DNA of 6,325 bases, taken from Azoarcus sp. (GTDB lineage: Bacteria; Pseudomonadota; Gammaproteobacteria; Burkholderiales; Rhodocyclaceae). Location of the stretch: positions 1-6,325 of the forward strand of contig JALNWS010000214.1 of assembly GCA_023230755.1 (NCBI GenBank). Reading direction: 5' to 3'. Both the position numbers and the translations under genes were made by a program. Positions 1 to 4,912 of this stretch are shown one piece after another (position 1 is the first letter of the stretch; the number at the start of each line of letters is the position of its first letter). Under the pieces are notes generated by a model. The model did no database searches, was not told where the DNA came from, and worked only from the letters and a program-made list of their open reading frames with translations.

Positions 1-119
1 CTTGCAAGTTTGAAGACGGTCGCTCCTGCGCATCTTCGCTCCGCTATTTCATCGGGATATTTGAGCTTCCGCTCGACATCGAATTCAACCTGTTGCTCGC
101 GGCGGCCATCGCCGCATGA
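1..119 (+). CDS. Possible 3' end of an unrecognised protein (partial)
   Basis: The frame beginning at base 3 is open from the left edge and ends at the TGA at 117-119, giving 38 codons. Third positions are roughly 70% G or C, as expected for coding DNA here, and the peptide has a plausible hydrophobic C-terminal stretch ending LLLAAAIAA. An overlapping frame starting at base 10 stays open longer, to 435, but its peptide is rich in Arg, Ser and Thr and has no domain character, so the frame-3 tail seems the better candidate. I do not recognise the family, and 38 residues are too few to assign one. It may equally be chance. If real, it is the last gene of a plus-strand unit facing the LysR gene tail to tail. 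Confidence 0.3.
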   Translation, partial: CKFEDGRSCASSLRYFIGIFELPLDIEFNLLLAAAIAA

Positions 120-652
120 CGTTGCGATGCGCGATGTTGTTGACGCACGGCGCTGGCGAACTTTGTCGCGCAGCGGCATATCGTTGCACGCGCTGTATCC
201 CCCTGTTCTTTCGAACCAATCCAGCGAGGTACTCAGAACGCTCACAGTGACTTGCAGTTTGGTGCAAGTTCTTGAAGTGTTAATGCATTTAGAATATTTC
301 TTGAAGACCGATCGGGTCCGGTCTGGAACCGGTGAGGTCTTTGGCGACGGGTTTGCGTCAGAACTTTTGGCCACACCCGCCACGCGAACGAGCAAGGACG
401 CAGCAATGGGGCATCGAATTTTCGCGATCCTGTAGCGCGGCAGTCTTGCGCTTCGAAGTTTGTGGCAGGGCCATGCAACGCGAGATTCTATGGGCAGATC
501 GATAGCGAGTCACATGGGGATGTATGCAGTATGGGTCGTCGGTGAGACCGAAAAAGGAAGGTGCGAGTGAATGAGCTGCACGATCGCAGCCCCCCAAAGT
601 ACCTGCCCGCGAGTGAGCCCAGTACGATCAGCTTCTCCAGCGTGCGCGGCGA
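120..652. other. Gene-poor stretch, no supported CDS
   Basis: No frame on either strand gives a recognisable protein across these 533 bases. The open frames at 10-435 (plus), 242-478 (minus) and 358-597 (minus) have low-complexity, Arg/Ser/Cys-rich products without motifs. A short frame starting at GTG 561 or GTG 567, behind an AAGGAAGG sequence, runs into the 3' end of the LysR gene on the opposite strand and is also unrecognised. Structured DNA is present: a perfect 20-bp palindrome (250-269), a compact set of inverted repeats around 306-333 (CCGATCGG at 308-315 and CCGGT-N5-ACCGG at 318-332), and a 5-bp-arm hairpin at 575-590. No U-run follows any of these, so none is a clear intrinsic terminator. 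The stretch could be an old insertion junction or decayed sequence, but nothing proves it. Confidence 0.5.
250..269. promoter_or_regulatory. Perfect inverted repeat, operator-like
   Basis: The sequence ACTTGCA-N6-TGCAAGT is a perfect palindrome with 7-bp arms and a GTTTGG spacer. Such size and symmetry are typical of binding sites for dimeric bacterial regulators. Directly downstream on the plus strand lies a weak promoter-like pair, TTGAAG at 272-277 and TATTTC at 295-300 with a 17-bp spacer. No supported gene follows on that strand, so the target is unclear. The half-site TGCAAGTT recurs just upstream of the LysR gene at 1551-1558. The palindrome is seen directly; an operator role is inferred. 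Confidence 0.35.
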
Positions 653-1537
653 TCAGGGGCCGATCCGGCCAGCGCGACCGATGAAGCCGTGCAGCCGGTC
701 GGACAGTTGAGCGTCAGGCCGCAGGATGTAGGTCGTGAGCAGGCTCGGGCAACCGGAAAGTGGACGTGATACCACGTCTGCATAATGGCATGCACCCAAA
801 TGCGCGGCGCTGGAGAAACCGACCCCGTAACCTGCAGCCACCAATGCGAGCATCAAGTCGTGTGTGGCCACCCGTTCGGCGACAATGGGCTGCGTCTCCG
901 ATGAGGATAGTATCTGCTCAACCTGCTGACTGCAGCCTTTGCAGGCCTCAGCGTCGCAAAGCACCAGAGGGTGATTCAAGACGTCATGTAGGGGTACATG
1001 TTTGTGAGCGAGCAAGGGATGTCTGGAAGGCATCACCACCACCAACGCGTCCTGCCAAATGGCTTCGGCAATGATGCCGTCACCTACGTCGTTCGACAGA
1101 GCGAAGCCAGCGTCATAGAGATCGTCGCGCAGGCCCTTCAACTGGAGCGCCAAGCTTGTCTCGAAGAGCCGAATCTCGAGCTCTGGATCCTCTTCCCTGC
1201 ATAACGCGAGCAAGGCTGTCAGGCGAGTTCTGGCGATGCTGTCTGACAATGCGATGCGAAGCGTGTCATGGTAGCCGGCCGCCGCAGCCTTTGCGTTATC
1301 TTTGGCCTGTTCGAAAGTGAGCATCACGCGGTGGGCACCTTCGAGGAAAATCTGGCCAGCCCCAGTCAGTCGGATCCCCCGACTAGCCCGCTCGAACAGG
1401 ACGACGCCCAACTCCGATTCGAGCCTCCTGATAGCGCGGGACAAAGGAGATTGCTCCATGTGAAGACGCTCGGCGGCCCGGCCGAAGTGAAGTTCTTCGG
1501 CAACAACAATGAAGCAGCGAAGCAGGCGCAGGTTCAT
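653..1537 (-). CDS. LysR-type transcriptional regulator
   Basis: A 294-residue protein of normal LysR length. The N-terminal winged helix-turn-helix is clear: residues 1-61 include EELHFGRAAERLH, QSPLSRAIRRLE and GVVLFER followed by LTGAG, with the helix-turn-helix at about 18-37. The rest, from about residue 88, is the periplasmic-binding-protein-like effector domain (LRIALSDSIART, RHPLLAHKHVPL, ALVAAGYGVGF). It should bind DNA as a tetramer and respond to a small, often aromatic or organic-acid ligand. I chose ATG at 1537 because the protein then begins MNLRLLRCF, the usual LysR start. A TTG at 1555 would add six residues, and neither start has a strong ribosome binding site. From memory, the effector domain resembles LysR proteins carried on integrative conjugative elements of Pseudomonas and Burkholderiales. 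It has a cysteine group, CX4CX2C, at about residues 194-202. It lies downstream of the VOC gene but about 300 bp away, so it probably has its own promoter. Its target is not evident. Confidence 0.93.
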   Translation of the reverse strand: MNLRLLRCFIVVAEELHFGRAAERLHMEQSPLSRAIRRLESELGVVLFERASRGIRLTGAGQIFLEGAHRVMLTFEQAKDNAKAAAAGYHDTLRIALSDSIARTRLTALLALCREEDPELEIRLFETSLALQLKGLRDDLYDAGFALSNDVGDGIIAEAIWQDALVVVMPSRHPLLAHKHVPLHDVLNHPLVLCDAEACKGCSQQVEQILSSSETQPIVAERVATHDLMLALVAAGYGVGFSSAAHLGACHYADVVSRPLSGCPSLLTTYILRPDAQLSDRLHGFIGRAGRIGP

Positions 1538-1604
1538 CGAACGACCCGGGTGCAAGTTATTGACAGATTATGGATTTCCGATTTTGTTCCCGCCAAATTG
1601 ATTC

Positions 1605-1633
1605 ATATAACATAAAATGGACTTGCTTTCCAA
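1605..1633 (-). promoter_or_regulatory. Candidate promoter of the LysR gene
   Basis: Read on the minus strand, TTGGAA (1628-1633) is followed after 17 bp by TTATAT (1605-1610). An 18-bp spacer gives TATATG instead, which matches the -10 consensus at four of six positions. The -35 also matches at four of six. The tract is AT-rich, and a start point near 1598 would leave a leader of about 60 bases before ATG 1537. This is a moderate match only and competes with other AT-rich hexamers nearby. Confidence 0.3.
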
Positions 1634-1804
1634 TCGAGGATAATGAGTTCATCACGCCAGATGGGAATGGTTCTTAGAGCAACTCGACCCTCGCTAGAGA
1701 CCTGCTGTCGCCCGTGACTCCGCTGCTGGTCTTTGGATGAGATGGTATTCCAATTGAGTTTTCTCTGGGTTGGCTTGCCGACGTCTTACTCCTTCAGCCT
1801 GATT

Positions 1805-1821
1805 TTGGCGATTTAAGCCAA
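1805..1821 (-). terminator. Weak hairpin after the VOC gene
   Basis: TTGGC-N7-GCCAA forms a 5-bp stem beginning 17 bases beyond the VOC stop codon on the minus strand. The stem is short and the bases after it on that strand are AAATC rather than a U-run, so it is not a canonical intrinsic terminator. It is listed because it is the only stem at the end of this operon. Confidence 0.2.
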
Positions 1822-1837
1822 TTAAACGTTCGTTCTT

Positions 1838-2230
1838 CTAGATAAGTACGTCTGGCTTCCTGCAAGATGCAACCACCTTGTTGCCATCCAGATCGAGGAT
1901 GTAAGCCGCGTATGCATTTGGTGCGAACGGTCGGGGGCCCGGGGCGCCGGCATCCGTTGCGCCGAGGTCAATGGCGCGTCGATGAAATTCTTGGATTGAT
2001 GCACGGTCCGGCGCCGACAGGCCGATGGTTGTTCCGTTGCCGTGGCTTGCCGCGTTGCCGTCGCGCGGGTAAAGAACAATGAACTGGGGCTGTTCCCGGC
2101 CCCAGCCGCAGGCCTTGCCTTCAACGTCCATCAAGCACTTCATTTGCAATGGTTCAAGCACTGCGTCGTAAAACGACTTGGCTCGCTCAAGGTCGGATGT
2201 GCCAAGGGTTACATGGGTGAAGATGCTCAT
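1838..2230 (-). CDS. VOC (glyoxalase/bleomycin-resistance fold) family protein
   Basis: A 130-residue single-domain protein with two beta-alpha-beta-beta-beta modules. Its family marks are THVTLGTSDLERAKSFYDAVL at the N-terminus, a central GNGTTIGLSAPDR, and AAYILDLDGNK near the C-terminus. ATG 2230 is preceded by AAGGAA (2237-2242) at 6-nt spacing. The start lies 31 bp after the CoA ligase stop, so the two genes are probably co-transcribed. Relatives in this branch are annotated as lactoylglutathione-lyase-like, but most have no proven reaction. Active family members usually coordinate a metal with His, His and Glu. Here His6 is kept, Thr68 stands where GNGTH would place the second His, and Val120 stands where NKLE would place the Glu. 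Metal-dependent catalysis is therefore doubtful. A binding or metal-free isomerase or lyase-like role for a CoA ester or pathway intermediate is possible, but this is inference. Confidence 0.85.
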   Translation of the reverse strand: MSIFTHVTLGTSDLERAKSFYDAVLEPLQMKCLMDVEGKACGWGREQPQFIVLYPRDGNAASHGNGTTIGLSAPDRASIQEFHRRAIDLGATDAGAPGPRPFAPNAYAAYILDLDGNKVVASCRKPDVLI

Positions 2231-2261
2231 GCTCTGTTCCTTGTCGTGTCGGAATGCTCTT

Positions 2262-3893
2262 TCATCTCTTGGTGACCTGAATGTCCGTGGCTTCCAGATC
2301 CCAAGTGTTGGCCGTTTTTCCTTCGTCGCGCAGTTGGTACTTGAGCACGCGCCCCTGCGGGTTCTTTGGCATCGTGTCGCGGAACTCGATGTAGCGGGGC
2401 AGTGCGTAATAGGGAACGGAGTCGACCGCCCATTTGAAGAGGTCTGCAGGGCTGAGCGAGCAGCCCGGCTTGAGAATGGCCGTCACTTTTACGTCGTCCT
2501 CACCCTTATCCGATGGGACGGCGTGAACTGCAACTTCCTCGATCGCGGGATGGGCGGCGAAGGCTGCTTCCATTTCGAAGCTGGAGATGTTCTCGCCGCG
2601 TCGGCGCAGGTAGTCCTTCTTACGGTCCACGAAGTAGAAGAAACCCTCGTCGTCGAACTTGCCGATGTCGCCCGTGTGGAACCACATGTTATGCATCAAC
2701 TTCATCGTGTCGGCGGGGCGCCCCCAGTAACCCATGAACATGATATCTGGGCGCTGGGGTCTGACGACGATCTCGCCCGGCGTGTTGGCGGGTAGTTCGC
2801 GGTCGAGGTCGTCAACGATGCGCACATCGAAATCCGCGATGCGCTTGCCTGACGAGCCTGGCGCTGCATATTCGCCACCAGGCAGCGATGTGATCACGCT
2901 TGCCTCGGTGAGGCCGTAGCCGTTGCCCCCCACTTGCTTTGCGCCAAAGCGCTCACGCCAGATTCGCTTCGAGTCCTCTGTAAATGGGTTTCCTCTGACG
3001 GTGTGGATCTGGCCGAAGCAGCGTTTCATGGACTCGTTGTCGGGTGCCAGGGCGAGCAGACCACCCATACCTCCGAGGATTGACGCGATGGTGGCGCCGC
3101 TGCGCTCGACCTCCTGCCAGAAATTCGATACCGAGAATCGCTGTACGATTGCAACTCGCGCACCAACCATCATGTTCGACAGAATTCCAACGCACAGCGC
3201 GTTCATATGGAATAGCGGAAGCGGTGTGATCGTCACATCGTTCTCTGTAGCTGGACCCGCACGCAATTGAAGGCGCGCAAGATTACACATGTAGTTGTAG
3301 CTGAGCATGCACCCTTTGGAAGGTCCGGTTGTTCCAGACGTATAGACGATGCATGCAAGCTCCCAAGGGTTGGGCTTGGTTTCGATTGGAGTTTGGTCTG
3401 AACCGCGATGCTCATCCAGCGGTGCCATCTGAATTGAGCAGGGCGGAAGCTCGTTTGCGACGCCTCGGTACAGGATTAGACGCACATCTGACAGCCCGTC
3501 TGCCACCTGTGCAATCCGGTCAAGATAGGCCGCTTCGCAAATGACGATGGCAGCTTTGGAATCGGCGATCTGATGGCGCAGGAACTCGCCTCGAAGAGCC
3601 GTGTTGACTGGCACGCTTACGGCACACAGTTTGTTGATCGACAACCAGCTGGTAACCGCGTCGATGTTGTTGTCGAGCATGCTCAGCACTGTATCGCCAG
3701 ACTTGACGCCGAGCGTTGCGAGCGAGTTTGCAAAACACGTAGAAAGCTGATCTAGCTCGCCGTAGGTGAATAGCTCGCCACCGAAATCGAGCAGAACCCG
3801 GTCAGAGTGTGCGGCGACTGCGCGATCCAGCGCAGCAATTACCGTATCTTGCTGACCAACCGACCATGATTCCGGATTACCCATGCCTGCCAT
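2262..3893 (-). CDS. Acyl-CoA ligase (ATP-dependent, AMP-forming; CaiC/FadK-like)
   Basis: A 543-residue member of the ANL adenylate-forming superfamily. It should activate a carboxylic acid to an acyl-AMP and then to the CoA thioester in the cytoplasm. Motifs in order are the ATP-binding loop YTSGTTGPSKG (184-194), PLPLFHMNA (224-232), YGLTE (326-330), HTGD (406-409), the hinge motif DRKKD (423-427) with RRRGENIS (430-437), and the C-terminal PKNPQGRVLK (509-518). The last normally contains GK with the catalytic lysine. Here the position is Arg515, with Lys518 three residues on. ATG 3893 is chosen because AGGAGA (3901-3906) sits 7 nt upstream. The frame stays open to 3992, but that extension would cover the promoter. 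The closest familiar proteins are crotonobetaine/carnitine- and short-chain acyl-CoA ligases; the true substrate cannot be read from sequence. The gene leads an operon with the VOC gene and is divergent from tetR, its probable regulator. Confidence 0.93.
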   Translation of the reverse strand: MAGMGNPESWSVGQQDTVIAALDRAVAAHSDRVLLDFGGELFTYGELDQLSTCFANSLATLGVKSGDTVLSMLDNNIDAVTSWLSINKLCAVSVPVNTALRGEFLRHQIADSKAAIVICEAAYLDRIAQVADGLSDVRLILYRGVANELPPCSIQMAPLDEHRGSDQTPIETKPNPWELACIVYTSGTTGPSKGCMLSYNYMCNLARLQLRAGPATENDVTITPLPLFHMNALCVGILSNMMVGARVAIVQRFSVSNFWQEVERSGATIASILGGMGGLLALAPDNESMKRCFGQIHTVRGNPFTEDSKRIWRERFGAKQVGGNGYGLTEASVITSLPGGEYAAPGSSGKRIADFDVRIVDDLDRELPANTPGEIVVRPQRPDIMFMGYWGRPADTMKLMHNMWFHTGDIGKFDDEGFFYFVDRKKDYLRRRGENISSFEMEAAFAAHPAIEEVAVHAVPSDKGEDDVKVTAILKPGCSLSPADLFKWAVDSVPYYALPRYIEFRDTMPKNPQGRVLKYQLRDEGKTANTWDLEATDIQVTKR

Positions 3894-3900
3894 GCTCTCG

Positions 3901-3906
3901 TCTCCT
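3901..3906 (-). promoter_or_regulatory. Ribosome binding site of the CoA ligase
   Basis: AGGAGA on the minus strand lies 7 nt before ATG 3893. It decides the start of the ligase in favour of 3893 over upstream in-frame codons such as 3992, and over ATG 3884, which lies further from it. Confidence 0.8.
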
Positions 3907-3963
3907 GTGCCCAAGGGATGCCCTACCGGGCTTTGCGTGCCGTTAGAATGATTTTGGATGCAA

Positions 3964-3992
3964 AACATAAACAGAAAACGCAAAACTGTCAA
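3964..3992 (-). promoter_or_regulatory. Sigma-70-type promoter for the ligase-VOC operon
   Basis: On the minus strand a perfect -35 hexamer TTGACA (3987-3992) is followed by a 17-bp T-rich spacer and a -10 TATGTT (3964-3969, four of six matches). Transcription would begin near 3957, leaving a leader of about 63 bases before ATG 3893. That leader contains a small GCCC-N4-GGGC stem (3920-3931) just upstream of the ribosome binding site. This is the best promoter match in the window and fits the divergent arrangement with tetR. Confidence 0.65.
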
Positions 3993-4007
3993 ACAAACAA
4001 CGGAAAG

Positions 4008-4029
4008 ACTTCGGTCGCCTGGGCGAAGT
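4008..4029. promoter_or_regulatory. Inverted repeat between the divergent promoters, candidate TetR operator
   Basis: ACTTCG-N10-CGAAGT has perfect 6-bp arms and spans 22 bp. It sits between the -35 of the ligase promoter (3987-3992) and the putative -35 of tetR (4031-4036). TetR-family dimers bind palindromes in just such intergenic positions and usually repress both their own gene and the divergent one. Binding is inferred from position and symmetry. Confidence 0.4.
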
Positions 4030-4030
4030 G

Positions 4031-4059
4031 ATGCCTCGCTTTCGCGAGAAGGCTACAAT
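4031..4059 (+). promoter_or_regulatory. Candidate tetR promoter with an embedded palindrome
   Basis: A good -10 hexamer TACAAT (4054-4059, five of six) lies 17 bp after a poor -35 ATGCCT (4031-4036, three of six). The spacer is largely an imperfect palindrome, GCTTTCGCGAGAAGGC (4038-4053), centred on TCGCGA-like symmetry and sharing a CTTTCG/CTTCG-like half-site with the repeat at 4008-4029. A repressor bound there would block RNA polymerase, which suits autoregulation. Transcription would start at about 4066. Confidence 0.4.
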
Positions 4060-4073
4060 CCGGCTATGAAAAA

Positions 4074-4078
4074 GGGAG
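4074..4078 (+). promoter_or_regulatory. Ribosome binding site of tetR
   Basis: GGGAG at 8-nt spacing before ATG 4087 selects this start over ATG 4066 and over the much longer in-frame ATG 3958. The latter would put the start codon upstream of the promoter. Confidence 0.65.
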
Positions 4079-4086
4079 ACGTAGCA

Positions 4087-4773
4087 ATGGAGAATGTGAG
4101 CGCGATGCCTGAGGGTGACGTAGCGCCGAAGAGCGCGCGCACGAAAAAGGCCTCTGGCGCGGACGCGGGGACTGGCAAGGTGCGGGCGGTACGCCGGAAT
4201 CGGCGATCCGACAGCACCATTCAAACAATTCTTGCGGCTGCAGAAGAAGTGATTCTGCAGTCAGGGGCGGATCGAATCTCCATACTCGACGTCTGTGTGC
4301 AAGCGGGGATTTCCCGCGGTACGTTCTACCGCTATTTTTCCTCACAAGAAGACTTGCTTGATGCTTTTTCGCGCCACAAGCGCGACCGCTTTCATAAGGC
4401 CCTTGGTGAGGCGCTTGAGCCCTACGTCGACCCCGATGAGCGCTTTGAGGCGGTAGTCCGCTTTATCGATGACTACCTCGAGAACAGCCGCTCAAGGCGC
4501 CTGCTGATTGTTGCACCTGAGTATGCGATGCGCTGGTTTCAGCGCATCTTCCATGACTCGGTTGTCCGTTTCCAGGATGCGCTAAGTCTCGTATTTGATG
4601 CTTGGGAGACCCGGGCAGGAATCGTTCTTGATCGTGAGCTTGTTTGCGAACTCCTTGTTCGCTACATCCTCAGTGAGCAACTTGTTCCCGCTGGTCCCGA
4701 GCGGAAAAATCTGCCACGTCGTCTTGAGCGGCTTGCCTCCATGTTGATGTCGGGGCGTATTGCACGACGCTGA
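4087..4773 (+). CDS. TetR/AcrR-family transcriptional regulator
   Basis: A 228-residue protein. The DNA-binding domain spans about residues 40-90: a first helix STIQTILAAAEEVILQSG (43-60), then the helix-turn-helix in ISILDVCVQAGISRGTFYRYF (64-84), with the GTFYRYF signature of the family followed by a KxxLL-like SQEDLLDAF. The remaining alpha-helical part is the variable ligand-binding and dimerisation domain, ending at a Leu/Arg-rich helix. About 40 residues precede the domain, rich in Lys, Arg and Ala and probably disordered; this is longer than in many TetR proteins. ATG 4087 is preferred for its GGGAG. ATG 4066 lies 6 nt after the -10 and could give a leaderless form seven residues longer. 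The gene is divergent from the CoA ligase and followed on the same strand by the FAD oxidoreductase, so local control of both is the simplest reading. The ligand is unknown; in comparable clusters it is often the CoA ester made by the pathway. Confidence 0.92.
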   Translation: MENVSAMPEGDVAPKSARTKKASGADAGTGKVRAVRRNRRSDSTIQTILAAAEEVILQSGADRISILDVCVQAGISRGTFYRYFSSQEDLLDAFSRHKRDRFHKALGEALEPYVDPDERFEAVVRFIDDYLENSRSRRLLIVAPEYAMRWFQRIFHDSVVRFQDALSLVFDAWETRAGIVLDRELVCELLVRYILSEQLVPAGPERKNLPRRLERLASMLMSGRIARR

Positions 4774-4790
4774 CGTCTGTCTGAAGGGCG

Positions 4791-4821
4791 CTTTGACTTG
4801 GCGTCAAACCGAACTTCTTTG
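4791..4821 (+). promoter_or_regulatory. Inverted repeat and possible -35 upstream of the oxidoreductase
   Basis: TTTGAC-N5-GTCAAA (4792-4808) is a perfect palindrome with 6-bp arms, beginning 18 bases after the tetR stop. Its left arm contains TTGACT (4793-4798), a five-of-six -35 match, but no good -10 follows at standard spacing (TCTTTG at 4816-4821). It may be an operator or a short stem in a tetR read-through transcript. Confidence 0.3.
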
Positions 4822-4884
4822 TCCCTTCCGCTGGCGTGCTTCAATCTTTATTGCGTGTTCAATCGAACACTGCCATCAAAGAAG
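4814..4884 (+). promoter_or_regulatory. Nested inverted repeats in the leader of the oxidoreductase
   Basis: GTGTTC-AATC-GAACAC (4855-4870) is a perfect 16-bp inverted repeat ending 42 bp before the start codon. It is enclosed by a second perfect pair, CTTCTTTG (4814-4821) and CAAAGAAG (4877-4884). As DNA, the inner element resembles a dimeric repressor operator; as RNA, the two pairs could form a stacked hairpin upstream of the ribosome binding site. No known riboswitch or factor motif is recognised. Confidence 0.35.
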
Positions 4885-4912
4885 AAGATCCGGCCCCCCG
4901 GAAGGAGACTGC

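Larger units (their letters stand above)
1538..1837. other. Intergenic region upstream of the LysR gene
   Basis: These 300 bases separate the stop of the VOC gene from the start of the LysR gene, both on the minus strand. I see no coding sequence. The half nearest the LysR gene is AT-richer and holds a possible promoter (1605-1633). A GGTGCAAGTT element near the gene start repeats a sequence at 261-270. A short hairpin lies close to the VOC stop (1805-1821). The central part, about 1640-1800, has no recognisable feature. Confidence 0.6.

Noticed and set aside
10..435. Plus-strand open frame of 141 codons at the left edge
   Set aside because: The product is Arg/Ser/Thr-rich without any domain character, has no convincing ribosome binding site, and overlaps a more coding-like tail in another frame.
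575..590. GCTGC-N6-GCAGC hairpin downstream of the LysR gene as a terminator
   Set aside because: The stem is only 5 bp and no U-run follows on the minus strand; the same size of stem is common by chance.
1560..1588. TTGACA on the plus strand as a promoter
   Set aside because: No acceptable -10 hexamer follows at 16-18 bp, and it would only transcribe antisense to the VOC and ligase genes.
2178..2795. Plus-strand open frame of 205 codons
   Set aside because: It lies entirely antisense to the VOC gene start and the CoA ligase, which have clear family motifs. Long antisense frames are expected opposite GC-rich genes.
3894..3992. N-terminal extension of the CoA ligase up to 3992
   Set aside because: It would cover the TTGACA/TATGTT promoter and lacks a ribosome binding site, while ATG 3893 has AGGAGA at 7 nt.
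3958..4086. N-terminal extension of TetR from ATG 3958
   Set aside because: It would begin upstream of the TACAAT promoter and overlap the divergent promoter; the added peptide is basic and featureless, and ATG 4087 has a good ribosome binding site.
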